DNA of 64,000 bases from Leclercia adecarboxylata (GTDB taxonomy: Bacteria; Pseudomonadota; Gammaproteobacteria; Enterobacterales; Enterobacteriaceae), in assembly GCF_023639785.1 (NCBI RefSeq), contig NZ_CP098325.1, forward strand, positions 806,001 through 870,000, read 5' to 3'. The translations under genes and the position numbers were made by a program. The notes below the pieces were generated by a model. That model ran no database searches and was not told where the DNA came from. It saw only the letters and a list, made by a program, of their open reading frames with translations. The first letter of the stretch is position 1. Each line of letters opens with the position of its first letter. Below are positions 8,510-18,626 of the stretch, piece by piece.

Positions 8510-9396
8510 TGCCTGATTTTATGATTAGCCGTCGCCGCCTGCTGACGGCCATGGCCCTGTCGCCACTGCTGTGGAAAATGAACCCCGCCCAGGCTGCCGC
8601 CATCGATCCGCAGCGTATTGTGGCCCTCGAGTGGCTCCCGGTGGAACTGCTGCTGGCGCTGGGCGTCACCCCCTACGGCGTGGCCGATATTCCCAACTAC
8701 ACCCTGTGGGTGAACGAGCCGCGGCTGCCGGAGTCGGTTATCGATATCGGCCTGCGCACCGAGCCCAACCTTGAACTGCTCACCCAGATGAAACCCTCTT
8801 ACCTGGTCTGGTCGGCCGGGTATGGTCCCTCAGAAGAGAAGCTGGCGCGGATTGCGCCGGGACGGGGTTTTGCCTTCAGCGACGGGAAAAAACCGCTGAC
8901 CAACGCCCGTAAATCGTTAAGCGAGATGGCGCAGCTGCTGAATCTGGAAAGCGCGGCCCGCGCGCATCTCGATCATTTTGACAGCGTGATCGACAGCTAC
9001 AAACCGCGCTTTGCCGGTCGCGGCGATCGCCCGCTGCTGATGGTGACTCTGCTCGATGCCCGCCATATGCTGGTGTTTGGCAATAACTGCCTGTTCCAGG
9101 AAGTGCTGGATCGCTACGGGATTAAAAACGCCTGGGAAGGGGAGATGACCTTCTGGGGCAGTACCGCCGTTGGCATTGATCGTCTGGCGGCGTTTAAGGA
9201 TGTGGATGTGCTCTGCTTCGATCATGGCAATGAACGTGAAATGCAGACCCTGATGGCGACGCCGCTGTGGCAGGCGATGCCGTTTGTCCGCCAGCAGCGC
9301 GTTAAGCGCGTACCGGCGGTATGGTTCTACGGCGCAACGCTGTCGGCCATGCACTTTGCCCGCGTACTGGATAGCGCGCTGGGAGGCCAGGCATGA
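8509..9396 (+). CDS. fhuD: Periplasmic ferric hydroxamate-binding protein FhuD
   Basis: Class III substrate-binding protein that takes ferrichrome from FhuA and delivers it to FhuB. A twin-arginine signal (ISRRRLLTAMALSPLLW) occupies the first 30 residues, so export by Tat is expected, as in E. coli. The mature part keeps RIVALEWLPVELLLALG and the C-terminal WFYGATLSAMHFARVL block. The ATG at 8509 shares one base with the fhuC stop; a TTG immediately before it (8506) is an alternative giving 296 residues instead of 295. The 3' end overlaps fhuB by ATGA, indicating translational coupling. Confidence 0.94.
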   Translation: MPDFMISRRRLLTAMALSPLLWKMNPAQAAAIDPQRIVALEWLPVELLLALGVTPYGVADIPNYTLWVNEPRLPESVIDIGLRTEPNLELLTQMKPSYLVWSAGYGPSEEKLARIAPGRGFAFSDGKKPLTNARKSLSEMAQLLNLESAARAHLDHFDSVIDSYKPRFAGRGDRPLLMVTLLDARHMLVFGNNCLFQEVLDRYGIKNAWEGEMTFWGSTAVGIDRLAAFKDVDVLCFDHGNEREMQTLMATPLWQAMPFVRQQRVKRVPAVWFYGATLSAMHFARVLDSALGGQA

Positions 9397-11375
9397 GGTC
9401 ACGGATTGCCCTTTACCCGGCGGTGTTCATATCGCTGCTGCTGGCCGTTGCGCTGGGCTTAACCTGGTGGAACCTGAATCTGGCCCTGCCGCGCAGCCAG
9501 TGGGGCGCCGCGCTGGTCGCTCCTGATATCGATAATATTCAACAGATGCTGTTCCACTACAGCCTGCTGCCGCGGCTGGCGATTTCGCTGCTGGTGGGGG
9601 CGGGGCTTGGGCTGGTGGGCGTGCTGTTCCAGCAGGTGCTGCGCAATCCGCTGGCGGAGCCGACCACCCTCGGTGTGGCAACCGGCGCTCAACTGGGGAT
9701 GACCATCATCACCCTTTGGGCGCTGCCGGGCGCGCTGGCACCGCAGTTCGCCGCGCTGGTAGGGGCCTGCGTGGTGGGCGCACTTGTCTTTGGCGTGGCC
9801 TGGGGCAAACGCCTCTCGCCGGTCACCCTGATCCTCGCCGGGCTGGTGGTGAGCCTCTACTGCGGGGCGGTTAATCAGCTGTTAGTGATTTTCCATCACG
9901 ATCAGCTGCAAAGCATGTTCCTCTGGAGCACCGGAACGTTAACCCAGACCGACTGGAGCATCGTCCAGCGCCTGTGGCCGCAGCTGCTGGGCGGCGTGGT
10001 GCTGACCCTGCTGCTGCTGCGCCCGCTCACCCTGATGGGGCTGGATGACGGCGTGGCGCGCAATCTCGGCCTGGCGCTGTCATTAGCGCGTCTGGCGGCG
10101 CTGACGCTGGCGATTGTCATCAGCGCCCTGCTGGTGAATGCCGTGGGCATTATCGGCTTTATCGGCCTCTTCGCGCCGCTGCTGGCGAAAATGCTCGGCG
10201 CACGGCGCCTGCTCTCACGGCTGATGCTGGCTCCGCTGATTGGGGCCCTGATCCTCTGGCTCTCTGACCAGGTGATCCTCTGGCTGACCCGGGTGTGGAT
10301 GGAGGTCTCTACCGGCTCCGTGACCGCCCTGATTGGCGCGCCGCTGCTGCTGTGGCTGCTGCCGCGTCTGCGCAGTATGAGCGCCCCGGCGATGAACGCC
10401 GGAGACAAAGTGCAGGCTGAACGCCATCACGTGGTGTGGTTTGCCCTTGTGGGCGGTGCGGTGCTGCTGCTGGCGGTGATAACGGCGATGGCGTTTGGCC
10501 GCGATGCACAGGGCTGGCACTGGGCGAGCGGGGCGATGCTCGACGAACTTCTGCCGTGGCGCACACCGCGTATTTTTGCCGCCCTGATGGCCGGGGTCAT
10601 GCTGGCGGTGGCGGGCTGTATCATTCAGCGCCTGACCGGTAACCCGATGGCGAGCCCGGAAGTGCTGGGGATCAGCTCCGGGGCAGCGTTCGGCGTGGTG
10701 CTGATGCTCTTCTTTGTGCCGGGTAATGCCTTCGGCTGGCTGATGCCGGCGGGCAGTCTTGGTGCTGCGGCGACGCTGCTGATTATCCTTGTCTCCGCCG
10801 GACGCGGGGGCTTCTCGCCGCACCGGATGCTGCTGGCGGGGATGGCGCTAAGCACCGCCTTTACCATGCTGCTGATGATGCTCCAGGCCAGCGGTGACCC
10901 GCGCATGGCGCAGATCCTGACCTGGATCGCGGGTTCAACCTACAATGCGACGACCGAACAGGTAATGAGCACCGGGATGGCCATGATCGTCCTGCTGGCG
11001 CTGGTGCCGCTGTGCCGCCGCTGGTTAACGGTGCTGCCGCTGGGGGGCGATACCGCCCGCTCTGTGGGCATGGCATTGAATACATCGCGCATCGGCCTGC
11101 TGCTGCTGGCAGCGGCGCTGACGGCGACCGCGACCCTGACCATTGGTCCGCTGAGTTTTATCGGGCTGATGGCGCCGCATATCGCGCGGATGATGGGCTT
11201 TCGCCGGACGATGCCGCACATCGTGATGTCGGCGTTAATCGGGGGGATCATGCTGGTGATAGCCGACTGGTGCGGACGGATGTTGCTGTTCCCGTATCAG
11301 ATCCCGGCCGGGCTGCTCTCCACCTTTATCGGTGCGCCGTACTTTATCTATCTTCTGCGTAAGCAGAGCCGGTAA
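9393..11375 (+). CDS. fhuB: Ferric hydroxamate ABC importer permease FhuB
   Basis: Inner-membrane permease of the FecCD/BtuC family. FhuB is a fused double permease: two homologous halves of about ten helices each, here visible as repeated segments around LVGAGLGLVGVLFQQVLRNPLAEP (first half) and LMAGVMLAVAGCIIQRLTGNPMASP (second half). The GPLSFIGLMAPHIARMMG motif in the second half contacts the FhuC ATPase. At 660 residues it matches the E. coli length. It starts within the fhuD stop (ATGA) and ends the operon just before a pair of REP palindromes. Confidence 0.96.
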   Translation: MRSRIALYPAVFISLLLAVALGLTWWNLNLALPRSQWGAALVAPDIDNIQQMLFHYSLLPRLAISLLVGAGLGLVGVLFQQVLRNPLAEPTTLGVATGAQLGMTIITLWALPGALAPQFAALVGACVVGALVFGVAWGKRLSPVTLILAGLVVSLYCGAVNQLLVIFHHDQLQSMFLWSTGTLTQTDWSIVQRLWPQLLGGVVLTLLLLRPLTLMGLDDGVARNLGLALSLARLAALTLAIVISALLVNAVGIIGFIGLFAPLLAKMLGARRLLSRLMLAPLIGALILWLSDQVILWLTRVWMEVSTGSVTALIGAPLLLWLLPRLRSMSAPAMNAGDKVQAERHHVVWFALVGGAVLLLAVITAMAFGRDAQGWHWASGAMLDELLPWRTPRIFAALMAGVMLAVAGCIIQRLTGNPMASPEVLGISSGAAFGVVLMLFFVPGNAFGWLMPAGSLGAAATLLIILVSAGRGGFSPHRMLLAGMALSTAFTMLLMMLQASGDPRMAQILTWIAGSTYNATTEQVMSTGMAMIVLLALVPLCRRWLTVLPLGGDTARSVGMALNTSRIGLLLLAAALTATATLTIGPLSFIGLMAPHIARMMGFRRTMPHIVMSALIGGIMLVIADWCGRMLLFPYQIPAGLLSTFIGAPYFIYLLRKQSR

Positions 11376-11379
11376 AAAA

Positions 11380-11460
11380 GCCGGGTGGCGGCTTCGCCTT
11401 ACCCGGCCTACAGTCCGAGGGTTTTGTTTGCCGGGTAAGCGTTAGCGCCACCCGGCAAAC
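11380..11460. repeat. BIME: two inverted REP palindromes between fhuB and hemL
   Basis: A REP unit at 11380-11411 (GCCGGGTGGCGG... ending ...CCCGGCCTAC) and a second, inverted unit at 11427-11460 with arms TTTGCCGGGT / ACCCGGCAAA lie between the convergent genes fhuB and hemL. In enterics such elements bind DNA gyrase or IHF, protect mRNA 3' ends and can act with Rho. The same family recurs at 14734 and 21379. Confidence 0.85.
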
Positions 11461-11464
11461 AACA

Positions 11465-12748
11465 TCAACAGAGCTTCGCAAACACCCTGCGCGCCGCGTC
11501 GATGGTGTTGTTGATGTCCTCTTCGCTGTGCGCGACTGACATAAAGCCCGCCTCAAACGCCGATGGCGCCAGGTAGACCCCTTCCTCCAGCATCAGATGG
11601 AAGAAACGCCTGAAGCGCTCAACGTCGCACTGCACCACATCCTGATAGCAGGTTACGGTTTTTGCTTCGGTGAAGAAGATGCCGAACATGCCGCCAACGT
11701 GGTTCACCACCAGCGGAATACCCGCCTCTTGCGCCGCGTCCAGCAGGCCGTTAGCCAGCTGGGTAGTGCGGTCGGTCAGGGTGGCGTGGATGCCCGGCTG
11801 CGCCACTTCGCTCAGACAGGCGAAACCAGCCGCCATGGCGATCGGGTTACCGGAGAGCGTGCCCGCCTGGTAAACCGGACCGGTTGGTGCCAGCGCGTCC
11901 ATCACCTCTTTGCGGCCGCCAAAAGCGCCCACCGGCATACCGCCGCCGATGATTTTGCCCAGACAGGTCAAATCCGGTACTACGTCGTAGTAAGCCTGCG
12001 CACCTGCAAGGGCCACGCGGAAACCGGTCATCACTTCGTCGATAATCAGCAGCGCGCCGAACTCGTCGCACAGCGCACGCAGGCCCTGCAGGAAGCCCGG
12101 CTGCGGTGGAATGCAGTTCATGTTGCCCGCCACCGGCTCAACGATGATGCAGGCGATCTCCTGCGGATACTGCGCAAAGGCGGCACGTACGGAGTCGAGA
12201 TCGTTATAGGTGCAGGTCAGGGTGTGCTTCGCGAAGTCCGCCGGAACGCCCGGGGAGTTCGGCTGGCCGAGGGTCAGCGCGCCGGAGCCAGCTTTCACCA
12301 GCAGGCAGTCGGCGTGGCCGTGGTAGCAACCTTCGAATTTGATGATTTTGTCACGGCCGGTAAAGCCACGCGCCAGACGGATGGCGCTCATGGTCGCCTC
12401 GGTGCCAGAGTTCACCATGCGCACCATATCCATGGTCGGAACCAGTTCAGTCACCAGCTCCGCCATTTTGACTTCCATCTCGGTGGGCGCACCGAAGCTC
12501 AAACCGCGCTCTGCCGCTTCGATCACCGCGTTACGGATAGCGGGATGGTTATGCCCTAATACCATCGGGCCCCATGAGCCGACATAGTCGATATAGGCTT
12601 TGCCATCCACATCAAACAGCCAGGCGCCATCGGCACGTTCGATAAACAGCGGTGTACCGCCCACGCCGGTAAAGGCACGGACCGGTGAGTTAACACCGCC
12701 GGGGATAAGCTCGCGGGCTGCACTGTAGAGGTTTTCAGACTTGCTCAT
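11465..12748 (-). CDS. hemL: Glutamate-1-semialdehyde 2,1-aminomutase
   Basis: PLP enzyme converting glutamate-1-semialdehyde to 5-aminolevulinate, the second step of the C5 haem pathway, in the cytoplasm. The 427-residue product carries the N-terminal [12 protein letters not shown] motif, a [13 protein letters not shown] cofactor-phosphate region, [10 protein letters not shown] with the PLP-ring aspartate, and the Schiff-base lysine in [16 protein letters not shown] (about 265). The ATG at 12748 gives the expected start MSKSENLY. It is convergent with fhuB and divergent from clcA, so it is likely transcribed alone. Confidence 0.96.
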   Translation of the reverse strand: MSKSENLYSAARELIPGGVNSPVRAFTGVGGTPLFIERADGAWLFDVDGKAYIDYVGSWGPMVLGHNHPAIRNAVIEAAERGLSFGAPTEMEVKMAELVTELVPTMDMVRMVNSGTEATMSAIRLARGFTGRDKIIKFEGCYHGHADCLLVKAGSGALTLGQPNSPGVPADFAKHTLTCTYNDLDSVRAAFAQYPQEIACIIVEPVAGNMNCIPPQPGFLQGLRALCDEFGALLIIDEVMTGFRVALAGAQAYYDVVPDLTCLGKIIGGGMPVGAFGGRKEVMDALAPTGPVYQAGTLSGNPIAMAAGFACLSEVAQPGIHATLTDRTTQLANGLLDAAQEAGIPLVVNHVGGMFGIFFTEAKTVTCYQDVVQCDVERFRRFFHLMLEEGVYLAPSAFEAGFMSVAHSEEDINNTIDAARRVFAKLC

Positions 12749-12787
12749 GGTGTCGTTCCTGGCTCGTATAAAATGAATAAGCCCACT

Positions 12788-12816
12788 ATTCTAAGTTATT
12801 CGTGGAAGGTTATGAA
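12788..12816 (-). promoter_or_regulatory. Candidate hemL promoter
   Basis: Read on the minus strand, TTCATA (12816-12811), a 17-base spacer and TAGAAT (12793-12788) make a reasonable sigma-70 promoter 40 bases before the hemL start. It is inferred from the hexamers only. Confidence 0.4.
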
Positions 12817-12828
12817 ATTTTTGACCCA

Positions 12829-12850
12829 TTAATGCATTAACAATTGTTAA
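12829..12850. promoter_or_regulatory. Two overlapping palindromes in the hemL-clcA gap
   Basis: TTAATGCATTAA (12829-12840) and TTAACAATTGTTAA (12837-12850) are both perfect palindromes and share the central TTAA. They sit between divergent hemL and clcA, where a regulator dimer could act on either gene. No specific regulator is recognised. Confidence 0.4.
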
Positions 12851-12925
12851 GCAATTTTCAGGAGACGGCTGGGCGGTCTCTGGTAAACTCCCTGCGGCGA
12901 TTTGTATGACGAAAAATAACAGGCA

Positions 12926-14302
12926 ATGAAAGTAGATTCTCCCTCATTCGAACAACAGCAGTTTGCGCGTGCGCGACACCGTATCAGCATCCGGCGGCTG
13001 CTCAACCGCGACAAGACACCGCTGGCGATTTTACTGGGCGCGGCCATTGTTGGCACGCTGGCGGGGCTGGTGGGCGTCGCGTTTGAAAAAGCCGTCAATG
13101 GCGTACTTAACTGGCGTATTGGTACCGTGGCGGGTTACGCCGACAGTGAAGGACTGGTGTGGATCCTGGCCTTTGGTTTATCTGCCTTGCTTGCGATGGT
13201 GGGGTATTTTCTGGTGCGTAAATTCGCCCCGGAAGCGGGCGGCTCAGGGATCCCTGAGATAGAAGGGGCGCTCGAAGAGCTGCGCCCGGTTCGCTGGTGG
13301 CGCGTACTTCCCGTTAAGTTTATCGGCGGGATGGGCACGCTGGGGGCGGGGATGGTGCTCGGGCGAGAGGGGCCGACCGTCCAGCTGGGCGGGAATGTGG
13401 GCCGTATGGTCAGCGATCTGTTCAGAATGCGCAGCGCGGAAGCGCGCCATACACTGCTGGCAACCGGTGCCGCTGCGGGGCTTTCCGCCGCGTTTAACGC
13501 CCCGCTGGCGGGGATCCTGTTTATCATCGAAGAGATGCGCGCTCAGTTTCGCTATAACCTGATCTCGATTAAAGCGGTCTTTACCGGCGTGATTATGTCG
13601 AGCATTGTCTTTCGGTTATTCAATGGCGAAGGGGCGGTTATAGAGGTCGGTAAGCTAACCAACGCGCCGGTCAATACGCTGTGGCTGTATCTGATCCTCG
13701 GCATGATTTTTGGCATTATAGGCCCGCTGTTTAATGCCCTTATTATTCGCGCTCAGGATATGTTCCAGCGTATCCACGGCGGCAACACGACCAAATGGGT
13801 GCTGGTTGGCGGCCTGCTGGGTGGCGTGTGCGGTGTGCTGGGCTTTATCGAACCCAACGCCGCAGGCGGTGGGTTTGGGCTGATCCCCATTGCGGCTGCG
13901 GGTAATTTTAGCATCGGCCTGCTGCTGTTTATGTTTATCTCCCGGGTCATCACCACCGTACTCTGCTTCTCCTCCGGCGCGCCTGGCGGCATTTTTGCCC
14001 CCATGCTGGCGTTGGGCACGTTGCTGGGAACGGCCTTTGGCATGGCCGCCGCTGCAGGTTTCCCGGCGTATCACCTTGAGGCGGGCACCTTTGCCATTGC
14101 CGGAATGGGCGCGCTGCTGGCGGCGTCGCTGCGCGCGCCGCTCACCGGAATCGTGCTGGTGCTGGAGATGACCGACAATTACCAGCTCATTTTGCCAATG
14201 ATCATTACCTGCCTCGGGGCCACACTGTTAGCCCAGTTCCTCGGGGGAAAACCGCTATACTCCACCATTCTTGCCCGTACCCTGGCGAAGCAGAATACTT
14301 GA
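12926..14302 (+). CDS. clcA: H+/Cl- exchange transporter ClcA
   Basis: CLC-family antiporter that exchanges two Cl- for one H+ across the inner membrane and supports extreme acid resistance. E. coli numbering is preserved: Ser107 in GSGIP, the gating Glu148 in GREGP, the proton-transfer Glu203 in FIIEEMR and Tyr445 in GKPLYS are all present. The C-terminus ends soon after TLAKQ, giving 458 residues against 473 in E. coli, so only the disordered tail is shorter. The SD is weak (CAGG). Divergent from hemL, upstream of erpA. Confidence 0.95.
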   Translation: MKVDSPSFEQQQFARARHRISIRRLLNRDKTPLAILLGAAIVGTLAGLVGVAFEKAVNGVLNWRIGTVAGYADSEGLVWILAFGLSALLAMVGYFLVRKFAPEAGGSGIPEIEGALEELRPVRWWRVLPVKFIGGMGTLGAGMVLGREGPTVQLGGNVGRMVSDLFRMRSAEARHTLLATGAAAGLSAAFNAPLAGILFIIEEMRAQFRYNLISIKAVFTGVIMSSIVFRLFNGEGAVIEVGKLTNAPVNTLWLYLILGMIFGIIGPLFNALIIRAQDMFQRIHGGNTTKWVLVGGLLGGVCGVLGFIEPNAAGGGFGLIPIAAAGNFSIGLLLFMFISRVITTVLCFSSGAPGGIFAPMLALGTLLGTAFGMAAAAGFPAYHLEAGTFAIAGMGALLAASLRAPLTGIVLVLEMTDNYQLILPMIITCLGATLLAQFLGGKPLYSTILARTLAKQNT

Positions 14303-14381
14303 ATGAATTACCAGGGTATTAGATAATGGCAACAAGAATTGGGTGATTTTTACCCACTAGCAGTATTCATGGGAGCATAAG

Positions 14382-14726
14382 ATGAGTGATGACGTAGCGC
14401 TGCCGTTGCAGTTTACCGAAGCAGCAGCCAAAAAAGTAAAAGACCTGATTTCCGATGAAGACAATCCGGAACTGAAATTGCGTGTGTACATTACCGGTGG
14501 CGGCTGCAGCGGCTTCCAGTATGGCTTCACCTTTGACGATCAGGTTAACGATGGTGACATGACCATTGAGAAGCAGGGCGTCGCGCTGGTCGTTGACCCG
14601 ATGAGCCTGCAGTATCTGGTGGGTGGCTCAGTGGATTACACCGAAGGTCTGGAAGGCTCGCGCTTTGTGGTGACGAACCCGAACGCGACAAGCACCTGCG
14701 GGTGTGGTTCTTCTTTCAGCATCTGA
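14382..14726 (+). CDS. erpA: Iron-sulfur cluster insertion protein ErpA
   Basis: A-type carrier that delivers Fe-S clusters to apo-proteins such as IspG and respiratory enzymes in the cytoplasm. Exactly 114 residues, as in E. coli. The three cluster cysteines are visible at 42 (GGGCSGFQ), 106 and 108 (TCGCGSSF). GGGAG lies 8 bases before the ATG. It is followed at once by a REP palindrome and the convergent yadS. The supply of Fe-S clusters to IspG links it in function to dxr and uppS in the isoprenoid pathway. Confidence 0.96.
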   Translation: MSDDVALPLQFTEAAAKKVKDLISDEDNPELKLRVYITGGGCSGFQYGFTFDDQVNDGDMTIEKQGVALVVDPMSLQYLVGGSVDYTEGLEGSRFVVTNPNATSTCGCGSSFSI

Positions 14727-14733
14727 TGGTCAT

Positions 14734-14763
14734 GCCCGGTGGCGCTTCGCTTACCGGGCCTAC
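14734..14763. repeat. Single REP palindrome between erpA and yadS
   Basis: A GCCCGGTGGCGC...ACCGGGCCTAC unit fills almost the whole 40-base gap between the convergent stops of erpA and yadS. The GCCCGGT/ACCGGGC arms pair. It belongs to the same family as the fhuB-hemL and cdaR-yaeH elements. Confidence 0.8.
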
Positions 14764-14766
14764 TCG

Positions 14767-15390
14767 CTATCTTCCATTATCATCCAGCGCAAAGGTCGGC
14801 AGCTTCAGGTGCCAGCGGATTGCCGCGAGCCTGATCGCCAGCGTGACCACCATTCCCAGCATCGCCGCCTGTTCCAGCGGAACATTAAAGGTGTACCAGG
14901 CTGTTGCGTGGACGATACCGCCCAGAATACAGGCCGTGGCATAGATTTCCGTTCGCAGGATCATCGGCACTTCACGCGCGAGAATATCGCGAATAATCCC
15001 GCCGCCTACGCCGGTGACCACCCCCATACAGATAGCCACCATCGGGCCGGTTCCGGCCATAAATGCCTTGTTGACTCCGATTCCGACGAACACCGCAAGA
15101 CCCACCGCATCCAGCACCGGAAGTAGCCATTTCGGCAGGCGGCGCGGCTGGCGGACCAGGATAATGGTTAACATGCAGGTGACCATCGCCACCACCAGGT
15201 CGGTGGGATCCTTGACCCAAAATACCGGACCATGATCGAGGGCCATATCGCGGATGGTTCCTCCCCCGACGGCGGTCACCACCCCCAACACCAGAACGCC
15301 AAACGGGTCCATGCGTAATTTACCGGCCAGCAGAACGCCGGAGATCGCAAAAACGGCTGTGCCAAGAATATCCAGCCAGTAAACGAGCAT
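14767..15390 (-). CDS. yadS: TRIC-family cation channel protein YadS
   Basis: Small inner-membrane protein of the bacterial TRIC (UPF0126) family; homologues form trimeric K+-permeable channels, but the physiological role in enterics is not settled. The 207 residues form about seven hydrophobic helices. They contain an internal repeat marked by VVTAVGGGTIRDMALDHGPVFW and VVTGVGGGIIRDILAREVPMIL, the glycine-rich kinks typical of the family. It lies 17 bases downstream of btuF on the same strand and may be cotranscribed with mtnN-btuF. Confidence 0.92.
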   Translation of the reverse strand: MLVYWLDILGTAVFAISGVLLAGKLRMDPFGVLVLGVVTAVGGGTIRDMALDHGPVFWVKDPTDLVVAMVTCMLTIILVRQPRRLPKWLLPVLDAVGLAVFVGIGVNKAFMAGTGPMVAICMGVVTGVGGGIIRDILAREVPMILRTEIYATACILGGIVHATAWYTFNVPLEQAAMLGMVVTLAIRLAAIRWHLKLPTFALDDNGR

Positions 15391-15407
15391 CGTAATCCTC
15401 GAGAAAA

Positions 15408-16208
15408 TTAGTGGCTCTGCGACAGCGCAGAGCAGAGTTGTTTTGCGGCGAGGATAATACGCGGGCTCGCGCGCTCAAACCAGTCACTCTTAAGGGCAAT
15501 TACAGGTATTTTTAACTGACTTTTCCAGTACTGCTCTGTTTTAGGAATATCGGCCGGGGAACCCGCCACGACAATAGCCTGCGGATGGCGCGCCAGCACC
15601 TGTTCGCGGCTCACCTGGGGCCAGGGTACCCGGCTGGCAGCGAAGATATTTTCCCCGCCACACAGTTCCAGGACCTGATGTTGCAGGGAGCCTTTACTGG
15701 TGGTAAACAGCGGCTGCTGACCAAACTGGAGAAACACCCGCTTTTTCAGCTGAGCGCCGTAGGTGGCCTTCAGGGCGGCATAATCTGCCAGCATTTGCTG
15801 CGCGGCCTGTTGGGCCTTTTCCGGGGCAGGGCTCCAGGGGGCGAGATCGCGGAGGGCCTGAGCGACCTGCTCAATGCTGGTGGCGTCGATCCACTGCACT
15901 TTTATCCCCAGCGAGGAGAGCTGGTTTACCTGACGTTCGGCGTTGCCACCGCGCCAGGCCAGCACCAGATCCGGCTTAAGCGCGACGATGCGTTCAACGT
16001 TCATGCCTTGCCAGGTGGCAATCTGTTCAATTTTAGCCGCTTCGGGGGGATAGTCGGAATAGCTGCTGACGCCGACGGGGACGATGCCGGCGGCAAACGC
16101 CAGTTCGGTATTAGCGGGGGAGAGGGTAATCACACGCGGCGCGGCCAGAAGCCACGCCGGTGTCAGCAGAAACAGCGCAACAAGCGCTCTGATGAGCAGT
16201 TTAGCCAC
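15408..16208 (-). CDS. btuF: Periplasmic vitamin B12-binding protein BtuF
   Basis: Class III binding protein that accepts cobalamin from BtuB and passes it to the BtuCD importer (whose genes are not in this window). A signal peptide covers about the first 22 residues, ending WLLAAP. The mature N-terminus [17 protein letters not shown] and the C-terminal [15 protein letters not shown] block are conserved. The start is the GTG at 16208, overlapping the last 8 bases of mtnN. It yields 266 residues, the E. coli length, while a longer frame to 16235 would run back into mtnN and spoil the signal peptide. Confidence 0.93.
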   Translation of the reverse strand: MAKLLIRALVALFLLTPAWLLAAPRVITLSPANTELAFAAGIVPVGVSSYSDYPPEAAKIEQIATWQGMNVERIVALKPDLVLAWRGGNAERQVNQLSSLGIKVQWIDATSIEQVAQALRDLAPWSPAPEKAQQAAQQMLADYAALKATYGAQLKKRVFLQFGQQPLFTTSKGSLQHQVLELCGGENIFAASRVPWPQVSREQVLARHPQAIVVAGSPADIPKTEQYWKSQLKIPVIALKSDWFERASPRIILAAKQLCSALSQSH

Positions 16209-16899
16209 GCGCCAGTTTCTGTACCAGCGTCTCAACCATCAGGCTGGACTGTTTGGCGGCTACCACGAGGAACTCGTCGAAGCTCAGGTGAGACTGCTGG
16301 TCGGCGACGTCGGAGATCGCGCGAACGACCACGAACGGCACGCTGAAGTTATGACAAACGTGCGCGATGGCGGTGGCTTCCATTTCAACGGCAATCGCCT
16401 GCGGGAAGTTGTGGCGGATTTTCGCCAGGGTCACGGAGCCGTTAATAAACGCATCACCGCTGACAATCAGGCCACGTACGGCGTTGAGGTTCAGCTCGGC
16501 AATGCAGCTTTCCGCGGCGGCAACCAGTTTTTCATCAGCTTTGAAGCCTGCCGGGCAGCCCGGAAGCTGGCCATACTCGTAACCAAAGGCGGTGACGTCG
16601 GCGTCGTGGTAGCGTGCTTCGTCAGAGACCACGATGTCGCCCACTTTCAGGGTTGGCGCGAGACCGCCCGCAGAGCCGGTGTTGATGATTAGGTCAGGCT
16701 TGCAGCGTTCCAGCAGCAGGGTAGCGCCCAGCGCGGCGGAAACTTTACCGATACCTGATTTCAGCAGAGCAACTTCAGTACCGTTCAGCGTGCCGGTGTA
16801 AATCTCACAGCCGCCCAGAGAGAGGGTCTGACGGTTCTCAATTTTGTCACGCAACAGCGTAACTTCTTCTTCCATTGCTCCAATAATGCCGATTTTCAT
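16201..16899 (-). CDS. mtnN: 5'-methylthioadenosine/S-adenosylhomocysteine nucleosidase
   Basis: Cytoplasmic nucleosidase that cleaves adenine from methylthioadenosine, S-adenosylhomocysteine and 5'-deoxyadenosine, in methionine salvage and autoinducer-2 synthesis. 232 residues, as in E. coli. It shows Glu12 in [12 protein letters not shown], the [12 protein letters not shown] substrate loop (Glu174 region) and the catalytic aspartate in AISDVAD (197 region). Its stop overlaps the btuF start, and it diverges from dgt. Confidence 0.96.
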   Translation of the reverse strand: MKIGIIGAMEEEVTLLRDKIENRQTLSLGGCEIYTGTLNGTEVALLKSGIGKVSAALGATLLLERCKPDLIINTGSAGGLAPTLKVGDIVVSDEARYHDADVTAFGYEYGQLPGCPAGFKADEKLVAAAESCIAELNLNAVRGLIVSGDAFINGSVTLAKIRHNFPQAIAVEMEATAIAHVCHNFSVPFVVVRAISDVADQQSHLSFDEFLVVAAKQSSLMVETLVQKLARG

Positions 16900-16981
16900 A
16901 GATTTACTCGCGATGTGCCTTGTTAAGATGCATAGTCTATCATGCGGTTAAGGGGAAACGCATTCTCACGCGGGGGAGCAC

Positions 16982-18496
16982 ATGGCACCAATCGATTTTC
17001 GCACCAAAATTAACTGGCACCGTCGCTACCGCTCTCCACAGGGGAACAAGAGCGAACATGAGATCCTGCGGATCTTCGAAAGCGATCGCGGGCGCATCAT
17101 CAACTCTCCGGCAATTCGGCGGTTGCAGCAAAAAACGCAGGTCTTCCCACTCGAACGCAACGCGGCCGTGCGCACCCGGCTTACCCACTCCCTGGAGGTG
17201 CAGCAGGTTGGCCGCTATATCGCAAAAGAGATCCTGAGCCGGCTCAAAGAGCAGCGCCTGCTGGAGACCTACGGGCTGGACGAGCTGACCGGGCCCTTTG
17301 AAAGTATCGTTGAAATGGCGTGCCTGATGCACGACATCGGTAATCCGCCGTTTGGACATTTTGGTGAAGCGGCGATCAATGACTGGTTCCGCCAGCGCCT
17401 TTATCCCGCCGATGCCGCCAGCCAGCCCCTGAGCGACGATCGTTGCGTGGTGCAGGATCTGCGGCTGCGCGAGGGCGAAGAGGCGCTGAACGCGCTGCGT
17501 CGCAAGGTGCGTCAGGATCTCTGTCATTTTGAAGGCAACGCGCAGGGCATCCGAATGGTGCACTCCCTGATGCGTATGAACCTGACCTGGGCGCAGGTGG
17601 GCTGCATTCTGAAATATACCCGCCCCGCGTGGTGGCAGGGGGATCCCCCCGCGACGCACAATTATTTGATGAAAAAGCCGGGATATTATTTCTCTGAAGA
17701 GACCTATATCGAGCGCCTTCGTCAGGAACTCTCCTTGCCACAGTATGGCCGTTTTCCATTAACCTGGATTATGGAAGCGGCTGACGATATCTCCTATTGC
17801 GTTGCCGATCTGGAAGATGCGGTCGAAAAAAGAATATTCAGCGTCGAGGGGCTTTATCAGCATCTTTATGATGCCTGGGGCAATCACGAAAAAGGTTCTC
17901 TGTTTTCGCAAGTAGTCGAAAACGCCTGGGAGAAATCTCGCTCTAACACCTTGAGTCGTAGTACCGAAGATCAGTTCTTTATGTATTTACGCGTCAATAC
18001 CCTTAATAAACTGGTACCCTACGCGGCTGAGCGTTTTATAGACAATATCGATCTGATCTATCGCGGTGAGTTTAACCATGCACTGCTGGAGGACGACAGC
18101 GGTTTCAGCCAACTTCTTGAACTGTATAAGAATGTCGCCATGCGGCATGTGTTCAGCCATCCGGACGTTGAGCAGCTGGAATTACAGGGTTATCGGGTCA
18201 TCACCGGCCTGCTGGAGATCTATCGTCCCTTGTTGCAATTATCCGTGGACGAGTTTAGCGAGCTGGTAGAAAAAGAACGGGTACGCCGCTTTCCGATTGA
18301 AACCCGACTATTTCATAAACTTTCAACACGCCACCGGCTGGCATATGTGGAATCGATCGGTAAATTAGATCGCCAGCAGACGGACTGGCCGGTGCTGGAG
18401 TTTTATTATCGTTGCCGCCTGATCCAGGACTATATCAGTGGAATGACGGACTTGTATGCATGGGATGAATACCGCAAGTTGATGGCGGTGGAATAA
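16982..18496 (+). CDS. dgt: Deoxyguanosinetriphosphate triphosphohydrolase
   Basis: HD-superfamily enzyme that hydrolyses dGTP to deoxyguanosine and tripolyphosphate, affecting nucleotide pools and, in E. coli, phage defence (T7 encodes an inhibitor of it). The metal ligands His69 ([10 protein letters not shown]) and His117-Asp118 ([16 protein letters not shown]) are present. 504 residues, against 505 in E. coli. The ATG follows CGGGGGAGCAC, a good ribosome site. It lies just upstream of degP, but degP has its own promoter. Confidence 0.96.
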   Translation: MAPIDFRTKINWHRRYRSPQGNKSEHEILRIFESDRGRIINSPAIRRLQQKTQVFPLERNAAVRTRLTHSLEVQQVGRYIAKEILSRLKEQRLLETYGLDELTGPFESIVEMACLMHDIGNPPFGHFGEAAINDWFRQRLYPADAASQPLSDDRCVVQDLRLREGEEALNALRRKVRQDLCHFEGNAQGIRMVHSLMRMNLTWAQVGCILKYTRPAWWQGDPPATHNYLMKKPGYYFSEETYIERLRQELSLPQYGRFPLTWIMEAADDISYCVADLEDAVEKRIFSVEGLYQHLYDAWGNHEKGSLFSQVVENAWEKSRSNTLSRSTEDQFFMYLRVNTLNKLVPYAAERFIDNIDLIYRGEFNHALLEDDSGFSQLLELYKNVAMRHVFSHPDVEQLELQGYRVITGLLEIYRPLLQLSVDEFSELVEKERVRRFPIETRLFHKLSTRHRLAYVESIGKLDRQQTDWPVLEFYYRCRLIQDYISGMTDLYAWDEYRKLMAVE

Positions 18497-18507
18497 AGGG
18501 GAGTTTT

Positions 18508-18532
18508 GTAAAGACGGCCAATAAATTTTTAC
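18508..18532 (+). promoter_or_regulatory. Possible CpxR-binding region before degP
   Basis: GTAAAGACGGCCAATAAA and an adjoining TTTTTAC lie about 100-120 bases before degP, in the same place and with nearly the same bases as the CpxR target of E. coli degP (consensus GTAAA-N5-GTAAA). Only the first half-site is exact. Confidence 0.45.
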
Positions 18533-18553
18533 TTTTTCCAGAAACTTAATACC

Positions 18554-18581
18554 GGAACTAAGCGCAGCAAAACGAATCTGA
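18554..18581 (+). promoter_or_regulatory. Sigma-E promoter of degP
   Basis: GGAACT (18554-18559), a 17-base spacer and TCTGA (18577-18581) match the RpoE consensus GGAACTT-N15/16-TCTGA and the known degP promoter of E. coli. This places degP in the envelope-stress regulon, whose release depends on RseP, also encoded here. Confidence 0.8.
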
Positions 18582-18626
18582 TATACACAGCAATTGTGCG
18601 TGACCTGTAAATCGAGATTAAGAAAC

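Noticed and set aside
11376..11464. REP cluster considered as an attachment site or insertion-sequence remnant
   Set aside because: There are no transposase pieces, target duplications or tRNA. The sequence is a standard enterobacterial REP pair.
11597..12559. A 320-codon open frame antisense to hemL
   Set aside because: It lies fully inside hemL on the other strand, and its composition (many His, Gln, Arg) is that of reverse-complement coding DNA. No family is recognisable.
16209..16235. N-terminal extension of btuF
   Set aside because: It would add nine Arg- and Trp-rich residues in front of a good signal peptide and lies within mtnN. The GTG at 16208 fits the family.
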